A stretch of 64,000 bases of DNA. It comes from Batillaria attramentaria. Taxonomy: Eukaryota > Mollusca > Gastropoda > Batillariidae. The position numbers were made by a program, and so were the translations under genes. The notes under the pieces were generated by a model, which was not told the origin of the DNA, ran no database searches, and saw only the letters and a program-made list of their open reading frames with translations. Location: the NCBI GenBank assembly GCA_018292915.2, contig JACVVK020000454.1:342001-406000 (forward strand), read 5' to 3'. This document shows, piece by piece, positions 1 to 9,485 of this stretch. Positions within the stretch are counted from its first letter, which is position 1, and every line of letters starts with the position of its first letter.

Positions 1-67
1 TTACACGCTTAGGGTTTAGTGTTAGGGTTTAGTGTTAGGGTTAGGGTTTAGTGTTAGGGTTAGGGCT
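1..67 (+). repeat. Degenerate telomere-like tract
   Basis: Alternating TTAGGG and TTTAGTG-type heptamers. TTAGGG is the usual metazoan, including molluscan, telomere motif. The variants suggest an interstitial or subtelomeric remnant rather than an active telomere. The window edge cuts it. Confidence 0.7.
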
Positions 68-100
68 ACTCTGGGAAGATAGACCTTGGGAGAACATAAC

Positions 101-398
101 TCACTTCTCGTCTGCAAGTCTCAGCAATAAGAAAGAAGAAGAAGAAGAAAAACATGAGTGGTGTGTGTGGTGCGGAGGGGGGGGGGGGGGGGGGGGGGGT
201 TGGGGGTGAGCTGAAAATGAATTTGTCACACGCCTGTCAATCTTCATGCAGATTCAGCCGACGAGGGGCGGAATCGGATGGGACGCCGATTACCTTCTGC
301 AACACCCACCGCTCTCCCCCTTCTCCGATCCGCATCACAAACACCATTCATTTTTTTCTTCTTCTTTTTGCGTGCTGAGACTTGCAGGCGAGGAGTGA
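101..398. mobile_element. Long inverted repeat, candidate foldback/MITE
   Basis: The left arm (about 101-180) and the reverse complement of 318-398 match over about 80 bp: an outer part with GCAAGTCTCAGC, then a GAAGAA tract, then ATGARTGGTGT. A poly-G tract (176-199) and an unrelated spacer lie between the arms. No target duplication is evident. The outer 25 bp of the right arm is also the start of the adjacent 55-bp tandem unit. Confidence 0.6.
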
Positions 399-870
399 GG
401 TCAATATATAATTCTAGTCTCACACGGCGCTGAGACTTGCAGGCGAGGAGTGAGGTCAATATATAATTCTAGTCTCACACGGCGCTGAGACTTGCAGGCG
501 AGGAGTGAGGTCAATATATAATTCTAGTCTCACACGGTGCTGAGACTTGCAGGCGAGGAGTGAGGTCAATATATAATTCTCGCCTCACACGGTGCTGAGA
601 CTTGCAGGCGAGGAGTGAGGTCAATATATAATTCTAGTCTCACACGGCGCTGAGACTTGCAGGCGAGGAGTGAGGTCAATATATAATTCTAGTCTCTAAC
701 GGTGCTGAGACTTGCAGGCGAGGAGTGAGGTCAATATATAATTCTCGCCTCACACGGTGCTGAGACTTGCAGGCGAGGAGTGAGGTCAATATATAATTCT
801 CGCCTCACACGGTGCTGAGACTTGCAGGCGAGGAGTGAGGTCAATATATAATTCTAGCCTCACACGGTGC
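374..870. repeat. 55-bp minisatellite, 9 copies
   Basis: Units start at 374, 429, 484 and so on to 814. Each opens with GCTGAGACTTGCAGGCGAGG and includes TCAATATATAATTCT. Copies differ by few substitutions (AGTCT/CGCCT). The first 25 bp of the unit is the right arm of the 101-398 inverted repeat, so the array probably grew from that end. Confidence 0.9.
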
Positions 871-1323
871 TGGGTCGGTAAGAAGGGAAGACATAATGTG
901 CAGGATCATCTCGTGACGTTATTTACAGCGCTCGGTTTGAGGGACCTCGAGGAACTAATCCTCTTAACCCATAAACACCCTCCCCCCCTCCCCCCCCCCC
1001 CTCGCCTCTGTACACACACATACACTTCGCCCACACTGATTGTACAGGAAGAGGGAAAAATTTCCCTTACCAATAGACCCTCCTTATTTTAGCCAATACC
1101 ATTTCATAGTTTATAGGAAAGGGGAAAATAAAACACCCCATCGTATTAATCCCCAATAATTCCCACCCGACCCGACCCTACCCTACCCCACCCCACCCCC
1201 ACCCTAACTGGGGAACCAAGCCAATAATAGCTCTTGGTGGCTAAAGGTACGACCTCGACCTTTGAGCCACGTGACTGGGGTTACCCCCCACCCCTGTCTC
1301 CCACCCCTGTGCCCTTGTGGAAG
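871..1323. other. No gene seen; C-rich tracts
   Basis: Contains a pyrimidine run at about 978-1003 and a degenerate CCCGA/CCCTA pentamer tract at about 1165-1205. No coding region with recognisable domains. Confidence 0.6.
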
Positions 1324-1485
1324 GATGATAATTATACTGAGTATAAGATGATAATTATACTGAGTATAAGATGATAATTATACTGAGTATAAGATGATAA
1401 TTATACTGAGTATAAGATGATAATTATACTGAGTATAAGATGATAATTATACTGAGTATAAGATGATAATTATACTGAGTATAAG
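1324..1485. repeat. 23-bp minisatellite, 7 near-identical copies
   Basis: The unit begins ATGATAATTATACTGAG. It is AT-rich and holds two internal small palindromes (ATAATTAT and ATACTGAGTAT). The copies look identical, so the array is recent or homogenised. Confidence 0.93.
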
Positions 1486-1836
1486 AAAGAGGAAATTGCC
1501 TTATCGAACGTCTTTACTTAGAGAGTTACCATCGTCACACTAGTTAACATATTCATCTGATCAACATCTCGAGAAAGCGGCCGTTCTGACAAAATGACCT
1601 GTGACCTGGCCATAATTAGAGGGACAAGATGTGCTGTGTCTACAGCCACCACCTACTAGTTAAAACAGTTCCATTAAGGAAACAAGAGGGAGGCTGACTG
1701 CCCCTGTTGACTGCTTGGGGGGGGGGGGGGAGGGGGGGCTTTCTTTTCCTTTCTCCTGTCCCCACCTCCACCCCCACCCCCATCCCCCCACCCCTGCCTC
1801 AAGCATAGTCACACAAAACGCACAAAATAAACAATC

Positions 1837-1841
<5 letters not shown>
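1486..1841. other. No gene seen; poly-G and C-rich stretch
   Basis: A G run at about 1717-1738 is followed by a C-rich CCCCA tract at 1757-1797. No recognisable coding content. Confidence 0.6.

Positions 1842-1913
<72 letters not shown>
1842..1913. repeat. (AC)n microsatellite
   Basis: About 70 bp of CA dinucleotides with one interruption (CAACAC). It produces histidine/threonine or cysteine/valine ORF artefacts. Confidence 0.97.
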
Positions 1914-1915
<2 letters not shown>

Positions 1916-2432
1916 GTTTTCAGTCGACGCTAATGAGAAAGTTTTTTGTCTGACTACAGATTACACTCCCCGGAAACAACACCGTAAAAACTACACACGT
2001 TTCTTTCTTATCTCGGACATACGGAGCGTCGATGAAGAAAGGAGATAATTATCTTGTTTTCTTTCTCTTCATCTTTTTTTGGTTTTGAAAACATTAAGTT
2101 TTGTGTTTGTTGTTTGTGAGTTTTTCCCCTGAGAGTCCCGGTATTTATCACAGCCGGTGTGGATTGATGTAAGGCGACAGCGTCAGGTCGGCGTGTGAGA
2201 CTGGCAGATCTCGTGATGATGCCACACCAGAAGGAAACTCTACTTTAATTAAATTAATCCGTGACCGAGATAAGGCGCGCGCTGCGTGCCAACTGGGGAA
2301 ACCTCCCATTCATTATCTCCGTCCAGTTTTTGCTCTCTCTGTCTCTCTGACAGTCTCGTGGCCTGGAAGTGGCGGATATTCGGGGCAACAGTTGGTAGCA
2401 GTGCATGGAGCCTTGAAAAACTGGCGATGTCA
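1914..2432. other. No gene seen
   Basis: Mixed sequence with a T-rich stretch at 2060-2130. No domain, RNA gene or mobile-element end was recognised. Confidence 0.5.
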
Positions 2433-2598
2433 AAAACACAACACAACAAAACAATACCAACAGAAACCAAACCAAACAAACACAACACAACACAACACAA
2501 CACAACAAAACAATACCAACAGAAACCAAACCAAACCAACAAAACACAACCAAACCAAACCAAACCAAACCAAAACAAAAACAAAACAAAACAGAGCA
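2433..2598. repeat. A/C-only low-complexity repeat (CAACA/CCAAA)
   Basis: A strand-asymmetric tract almost free of G and T. A block containing ACAAAACAATACCAACAGAA occurs twice, at about 2446 and 2505, so it is a local duplication inside pentamer-like repeats. Confidence 0.85.
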
Positions 2599-2984
2599 AC
2601 CTTGAAGGTCATAGGTGTGTCATAGTAATCTGTGAAAGCCTGTCTATTGGTTGAATTAAAAGTCATTTCCTAGCGAGTCAGTTTTTGTTGGAACCTACAT
2701 CCCCTGCCCAAGTAAGCCAGCTACTGACACGCACTAGAAGGTCATATAGTGAAGAAACACATCGCCCCTTCACGTGCACACGGACCAAGGTGTCGGCGAA
2801 CGTCCCACTGTGTCTCCATGGGTGTTGGGGTGTGTCGATACCGCTTAGCAACTACTATACTTTGTCGTGTTTTATTGGCAGCCTCTTCACAGTTATCTTC
2901 CCGCCTAGTGGTCCTGCCAGGCAGAGTGACTTTCCCTTGAGACACCAAGTCTGCGCCGAGTAGCGCCAAGTCCGCGACTGGTTA

Positions 2985-3112
2985 GAAGAGTGCATTAAAT
3001 GTTTGTTAGAAGACTGCATTTTGTTCGAACTGTCCATTTTGTTAGACCAGTCCAGTTCCATAGACCAGTTCATTTTGTTAGAACATCCCGTTTTGGTAGA
3101 CTAGTCCATATG
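2985..3112. repeat. Degenerate 22-24 bp minisatellite
   Basis: About five diverged copies share TTTTGTTAGA followed by a CAGTCCA-like core. The divergence indicates an old array. Confidence 0.7.
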
Positions 3113-3187
3113 CAAGTCGGGCAGCGCAAGTCACGTGGGACACTGTATGACGTCATAAAACGGGAACCAAATGTGGGTTACCATTCC

Positions 3188-3575
3188 AAGCGACCGCCTG
3201 TAGAGTAGAGGCGCACAGACAGACAGCGACCGCCTGTAGAGCAGAGGCGTGCAGACAGACAGCGACCAGCCTGTAGAGTAGAGGCGCGCAGACAAGCAGC
3301 GACCGCCTGTAGAGTAGAGGTGCGCAGAGAGACAGCGACCGCCTGTAGAGTAGAGGCAGACAGCGACCGCCTGTAGAGTAGAGGCGCGCAGACAGACAGC
3401 GACCGCCTGTAGAGTAGAGACGTGCAGAGAGACAGCGACCGCCTGTAGAGTAGAGACGTGCAGAGAGACAGCGACCGCCTGTAGAGGCGTGCAGAGAGAC
3501 AGCGACCGCCTGTAGAGTAGAGACGTGCAGAGAGACAGCGACCGCCTGTAGAGTAGAGACGCGCAGAGAGACAGC
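3188..3575. repeat. About 35-bp minisatellite, 11 or so copies
   Basis: Units carry GCGACCGCCTGTAGAG followed by AGAGGCGCGCAGACAGAC-like sequence. Unit length varies because some copies lack the second half. The 149-residue minus-strand ORF here is a by-product. Confidence 0.9.
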
Positions 3576-3985
3576 GAGAAACTGTGGAACCTAACAAGTC
3601 AGGACTAACAGGGGCTGTGTGAACCAAACCAACAACACAAAGCCCCCAAAGACAACGATACGGAGACTTGCGAAAGATGGGACGGAGCGCCTATGAGCTT
3701 TCCTGAAGACAGAGATGGCCTCTTGAAGTGAAGTGAAATGAAGTAAGCCGATTGGAACTGTGACGCCCTACATCCAGTTTCCTTCACTGAACTCATAAAG
3801 CATGGCGACCAGGCGAGAATGTGCAGGGGATACAGACGGATACAGCCCTACTTGTCCTTTATCTCGCAAAGTCAGCGCCCTCTGGTGGCTAGTTACTGTG
3901 CCGGATATTGATTCTGTCAACCTTACGTTTTGCGTGCCAGAGGGGAGGGAGGAGGAGGAGGAGGGAGGAGGAAGGAGGAGGTGTG
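3576..3985. other. No gene seen; GGA-rich end
   Basis: Unclassified sequence. It ends in a GGA/GGAG purine tract (3945-3985) that leads into poly-G. Confidence 0.5.
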
Positions 3986-3987
3986 CA

Positions 3988-4020
<33 letters not shown>

Positions 4021-4029
4021 GGGGGGCTG
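3986..4029. repeat. Poly-G tract
   Basis: A G homopolymer of more than 30 bases with one T near its end. It is quadruplex-prone and its length is not reliable in assemblies. Confidence 0.9.
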
Positions 4030-4059
4030 GGGATACGTGTGGTCCTTCGAAAGCAGTAG

Positions 4060-4105
4060 AAAGCTAGTTATTTAGGGCTTAACGCCGCGCAAGAAAGTTG
4101 ATAGA
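4060..4105 (-). mobile_element. 3' tail of a retroelement family (copy 1 of 3)
   Basis: On the minus strand it reads GCGCGGCGTTAAGCCCTAA followed by ATAACTAG. The same end occurs on the plus strand at 18820-18899 and 50540-50618. A shared end with a short variable tandem tail is typical of a non-LTR element or SINE 3' terminus. The body is not recognisable. Confidence 0.6.
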
Positions 4106-4618
4106 GTGCATGAGACGCTCTCCACAGAACACAAAGAGATGATTATTGAGGGCACCGTGGCGTGTTAACTTCTGTAGTATTTCAGTAGTGAGATGGTAAT
4201 ATACGAACATCCGCGATACCAGGCCAAAGAAAGAGAGAAGGTGTCTGTGTGACTCTAATACATCGTCTAATCCTCATTTCACACCTACACAATGTGTCTG
4301 TGTTACTGATCTCACCTCCTATTCCCTGTGCCAGGCAGTCGTTTTTTTTTCGAGTGGGAAAAAGTGGGTGTTTCGATGTTTCGCATAGTTACTATATTCA
4401 CCGCCAGGGCGAGTTCATCAAACACACGACACCGGAAAAGTCTGTACAAGTTTTCGACCTGTCAGTATCTGAACCACCGACCCTTTGATTTTGGAGTGTG
4501 AGGGTCATATAAAGGAGTGGCTTCACACTGCCCTATGTGTTTGTGGAGTGACGGCTGAATGAAGGGAGTGAGTGCCCTTGCTCTAGCAAAAGTTTTTGAA
4601 AGCGAGTAGGACGGTATA

Positions 4619-4619
<1 letters not shown>
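4106..4619. other. No gene seen
   Basis: Unclassified sequence with no repeat periodicity and no protein family recognised on either strand. Confidence 0.5.

Positions 4620-4679
<60 letters not shown>
4620..4679. repeat. (GT)n microsatellite
   Basis: Two (GT)n runs separated by one GG. Confidence 0.97.
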
Positions 4680-4681
<2 letters not shown>

Positions 4682-4880
4682 GCTGTTTCAGAGGTTTCAT
4701 AGATGGTTGCGCTGTCCGGTGTATAGATTATGTGTATGTTGTACATATAATTATCTTCTGTCGTATCGTTCTCTGTATAATTATGTGGTCTTGGTTTATT
4801 TGAATTTTCTTTTCTTTTTGTATCCTCCATACCCCAACAGGGGAAAAAGGAAAATAAAATCTTGAATCTTGAATCTTGAG
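4680..4880 (+). mobile_element. LINE 3' end with (CTTGAAT)n tail
   Basis: A short hairpin, CCCCAACAGGGG (about 4833-4844), is followed by AATAAAATCTTGAATCTTGA and one further tail unit. A 3' hairpin with a heptamer tail instead of poly-A is the CR1/L2-type LINE layout. The upstream AT-rich sequence is probably 3' UTR. No ORF remains, so this is a strongly 5'-truncated copy. Confidence 0.6.
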
Positions 4881-4944
4881 TCGTGCACCAGGCCACAGTC
4901 AACTTTCACTCGTGTCAAATGAAACATCAAGGCCAGCAACATCG

Positions 4945-5275
4945 TTGTATGGTGCGGTATGGTACAGCTCGGTGTGGTACGGTGCGGGGCGGTGCGGGGC
5001 GGTATCAGTGGTACGGTATGGAAGGGTAGGGAAGGGTATCGTTCGGTGCGGTACGATGTAGTGTGGTACGGAAAGGTACGGCCATGGTACGGTGCGGTGC
5101 GACACGGTGCGGTGTGGTGTGGCATGGTATGGTATGGTGCGGTGATGTGCAGTGCGGTATAGTATGGTATGGTGCGGTGCGGTAATGTACTGTGCGGTAC
5201 GGTATGGTATGGTAAAGTACGGTACCGTACGGTATGATGTGGTATGGCATGGTATGCTATCAGTGGTATGGTTTG
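4945..5275. repeat. Degenerate pentanucleotide array (GGTAC/GGTGC/GGTAT)
   Basis: About 60 pentamers with GGT at positions 1-3 and a variable dinucleotide. Because 5 is not a multiple of 3, all frames stay open, which explains overlapping ORFs of 61-171 codons rich in H, T, Y and R. Confidence 0.9.
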
Positions 5276-5309
5276 GTATCCCTTGACGCACATTTCAGTC
5301 TCCTCTGAC

Positions 5310-5475
5310 ACGCTGAAGGCGCCGCATTGCTTGAGGAAGCATCAGTGAAAGCCTGTTGTAGCTAAGCGCTACTCTATGTGTAAACTCCATCCTGCTATTT
5401 ACGCTGGTGCGTGCAGACAGTACTTCTCTTTTCCACACACATCGCCTACAGCCTACACTCTGGTGCACGTGGGAT
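5310..5475 (+). mobile_element. Dispersed repeat, copy 1 (partner at 14805)
   Basis: Shares ordered blocks with 14805-14980: GTGAAAGCC, TAAGCGCT, CCTGCTATTYAC, GCTGGTGCGTGC/TCTGGTGCGTGC, TTTTCCAC and CACAGCCT/TACAGCCT. The two look roughly 70-75% similar by eye, in the same orientation. The family is unnamed and no coding capacity was seen. Confidence 0.6.
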
Positions 5476-5933
5476 TGGTAACATACACACTGGATATTTA
5501 TGCGTGTGTGTGTGCGCACGAGGGCGAGACAGGGCACCGTAAACACTGAGAGCCTGCGCGTGATTTTGGCGAGAACAACTCCAGTCCAATTTCTAGCCAC
5601 CAGGGATTCGGGTCACTGGCTCAGGCTTTGTAATGCAGCGGACGCTTTCAACGATAATGTCCTGGTCAATCTTTGTCAGCCATCATTACCTGCCCTGAAT
5701 GCCACGTCAGTTTGTGTTTGTGTAGTAGGATGTTATCGGTGTTCACCAAGTTACTGACATCATTCACTTCAACAGTTACAACATGAATCACCAGGGGAAC
5801 TTCAAATTTGACTGCTATAAAAATAAGAAGAAAAGTCTAATTTTCTTGGTCTGAGGGTCACAAAAAGAAGAATAGTTCATTTGATAACAGTCATTTTCAG
5901 TAAATAGGTTGGTCTGGTTTTACTTCGGAGAGC
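5476..5933. other. No gene seen
   Basis: Unclassified sequence between the dispersed repeat and the large 41-bp array. Confidence 0.5.
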
Positions 5934-8354
5934 CCTTGACGTAATCAGATAAACACTAACAGTAACAGTGCTTCACTTGACGCAATCAGATAAACACCAA
6001 CAGTAACAGTGCTTCACTTGACGTAATCAGATAAACACCAACAGTAACAGTGCTTCACTTGACGCAATCAGATAAACACCAACAGTAACAGTGCTTCACT
6101 TGACGTAATCAGATAAACACCAACAGTAACAGTGCTTCACTTGACGTAATCAGATAAACACCAACAGTAACAGTGCTTCACTTGACGCAATCAGATAAAC
6201 ACCAACAGTAACAGTGCTTCACTTGACGTAATCAGATAAACACCAACAGCAACAGCGCTTCACTTGACGCAATCAGATAAACACCAACAGTAACAGCGCT
6301 TCACTTGACGCAATCAGATAAACACCAACAGTAACAGTGCTTCACTTGACGTAATCAGATAAACACCAACAGCAACAGCGCTTCACTTGACGCAATCAGA
6401 TAAACACCAACAGTAACAGTGCTTCACTTGACGCAATCAGATAAACACTAACAGTAACAGTGCTTCACTTGACGTAATCAGATAAACACCAACAGTAACA
6501 GTGCTTCACTTGACGTAATCAGATAAACACCAACAGCAAGAGCGCTTCACTTGACGGTGCTTCACATGACGTCATCAGATAAACACCAACAGTAACAGCG
6601 CTTCACTTGACGTAATCAGATAAACACCAACAGTAACAGTGCTTCACTTGACGTAATCAGATAAACACCAACAGTAACAGCGCTTCACTTGACGGTGCTT
6701 CACTTGACGTAATCAGATAAACACCAACAGTAACAGTGCTTCACTTGACGGTGCTTCACTTGACGTCATCAGATAAACACTAACAGCAACAGCGCTTCAC
6801 TTGACGCAATCAGATAAACACCAACAGTAACAGCGCTTCACTTGACGTAATCAGATAAACACCAACAGTAACAGCGCTTCACTTGACGCAATCAGATAAA
6901 CACCAACAGTAACAGCGCTTCACTTGACGTAATCAGATAAACACCAACAGTAACAGCGCTTCACTTGACGTAATCAGATAAACACCAACAGTAACAGCGC
7001 TTCACTTGACGTAATCAGATAAACACCAACAGTAACAGCGCTTCACTTGACGTAATCAGATAAACACCAACAGTAACAGCGCTTCACTTGACGTAATCAG
7101 ATAAACACCAACAGTAACAGTGCTTCACTTGACGGTGCTTCACTTGACGTCATCAGATAAACACTAACAGCAACAGCGCTTCACTTGACGCAATCAGATA
7201 AACACCAACAGTAACAGCGCTTCACTTGACGTAATCAGATAAACACCAACAGTAACAGCGCTTCACTTGACGCAATCAGATAAACACCAACAGTAACAGC
7301 GCTTCACTTGACGTAATCAGATAAACACCAACAGTAACAGCGCTTCACTTGACGTAATCAGATAAACACCAACAGTAACAGCGCTTCACTTGACGTAATC
7401 AGATAAACACCAACAGTAACAGCGCTTCACTTGACGTAATCAGATAAACACCAACAGTAACAGCGCTTCACTTGACGTAATCAGATAAACACCAACAGTA
7501 ACAGTGCTTCACTTGACGTAATCAGATAAACACCAACAGTAACAGCGCTTCACTTGACGGTGCTTCACTTGACGTAATCAGATAAACACCAACAGTAACA
7601 GTGCTTCACTTGACGGTGCTTCACTTGACGTCATCAGATAAACACTAACAGCAACAGCGCTTCACTTGACGCAATCAGATAAACACCAGCAGTAACAGCG
7701 CTTCACTTGACGTAATCAGATAAACACCAACAGTAACAGCGCTTCACTTGACGTAATCAGATAAACACCAACAGTAACAGTGCTTCACTTGACGTAATCA
7801 GATAAACACCAACAGTAACAACGCTTCACTTGACGTAATCAGATAAACACCAACAGTAACAGTGCTTCACTTGACGCAATCAGATAAACACCAACAGTAA
7901 CAGCGCTTCACTTGACGTAATCAGATAAACACCAACAGTAACAGCGCTTCACTTGACGTAATCAGATAAACACCAACAGTAACAGTGCTTCACTTGACGT
8001 AATCAGATAAACACCAACAGTAACAGTGCTTCACTTGACGTAATCAGATAAACACCAACAGTAACAGCGCTTCACTTGACGCAATCAGATAAACACCAAC
8101 AGTAACAGCGCTTCACTTGACGTAATCAGATAAACACCAACAGTAACAGTGCTTCACTTGACGTAATCAGATAAACACCAACAGTAACAGCGCTTCACTT
8201 GACGGTGCTTCACTTGACGTAATCAGATAAACACCAACAGTAACAGCGCTTCACTTGACGGTGCTTCACTTGACGCAATCAGATAAACACCAACAGTAAC
8301 AGTGCTTCACTTGACGTAATCAGATAAACACCAACAGTAACAGCGCTTCACTTG
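5934..8354. repeat. 41-bp satellite array, about 59 copies, with CRE-like motif
   Basis: The unit contains TGACGTAATCAGATAAACAC then CAACAGTAACAG and GCTTCACT. Variable sites are TGACGTAA/TGACGCAA/TGACGTCA and AGTGC/AGCGC. A 15-bp truncated piece (TTGACGGTGCTTCAC) recurs. Markers GACGTCATC fall at 6568, 6762, 7146 and 7627; the 7146-7627 segment repeats the order of variants in 6762-7146, showing block duplication of about 9-11 units. There is no ORF and there are no spacers. Confidence 0.96.
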
Positions 8355-9334
8355 GTAAAGCGCGCTCAGTGTTCACAGTGACACAGTTGGCAGAAACTTG
8401 CCTACACCTGCACAGGATCGTACGTGAGGTAAGAAACGTGCATTGTAGAGAAGGAGACAGAAAAAACCCAGATTTTTGTAGATTTCTTTTCATAGTGTTG
8501 GGTGCATAAGGAATCTGTGGCTATGGATTGTAAATCGTTAATGTCTACAGATTACAAAATCTCCTGATTCCACTTCAGCTCCCTTAAACACGTAATCCAA
8601 AATAAAAGAGACAGTAGTATTGGTTTGTATTCTAGCTACAGACGGGACGAAATGCAGTGTATTGACGTTAGTAAAGATTCTAATAGAACATTTGTTTTAT
8701 TCTATCGTTGCATTTCGTTATTTCACTTTTTCCTTGCTGCCATTTTCTATCACAAATCATGGAGGTGAAAAACTGTGACAGGTTCAATACACGTGCTGAA
8801 AAAGGGTTTGAACAACACCTTGCTTAAAGACAGGCCTACATTCTCACCTGACCTACTTTGTGTCCAGAACGAGAAACTAAACTACCTACCTAGACTCTAC
8901 CCTACCCTACCCTAAAAGCCTTCGCTGGCTTGAGGCTTCCCCAAGAGTTTTTTCCCCAGTCACATAATCCAGCTAGACGAACCGTGCCGTAGACAAAAAA
9001 AAATAAAATAAAATAAAATAAAATAAAAGAAGAAAAAAAGCATTGCTATGTTAGGGCTGCAGGAATCTGAAATCTCGCAGGGTCTCGTGTGCACTAAAGA
9101 TGTAGTTGTAATGCCTCGGCGTCTTCTGCATATAAATGCCAAGCCGAGGTTTTCCCGCCACTGTCAACCACGCTTTTTGTGTTCGATAATCACCGTCTGA
9201 CGTGTGATACTTGTCACGTGGGCACCGAGCAACTTCCGGATTACCGTTCTTATCCGAATCCCGCCGTCCTTGGGAGTGGTGTTTGTTTTCCCGTCACTAG
9301 GTCGCGCTGAGTAAAGACGTTCATCACCCCACTA

Positions 9335-9338
<4 letters not shown>
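8355..9338. other. No gene seen; AT-rich non-coding stretch
   Basis: Includes a CCCTA tract at about 8899-8912 and an AAATA pentamer tract at 8996-9028. The 9140-9290 part holds CACGTG and CTTCCGG motifs but no clear promoter layout. Confidence 0.5.
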
Positions 9339-9394
<56 letters not shown>

Positions 9395-9432
9395 CTCCCC
9401 TTTCCCACCCTGCCTCCCCCCCCCCCCCTCCA
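9339..9432. repeat. (AC)n microsatellite followed by C-rich tract
   Basis: CA repeats run to about 9392, then CCCTCCCC and a C run to about 9429. Confidence 0.95.
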
Positions 9433-9485
9433 CTGCTTCCCAACGTAAGGAATGAGTAGAGAAAGAAGAAACGAGAGGTAGACAG

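Noticed and set aside
5934..8354. CRISPR-like array
   Set aside because: Units are contiguous without unique spacers, and the genome is clearly eukaryotic. The same applies to 9486-11872 and 27204-28955.
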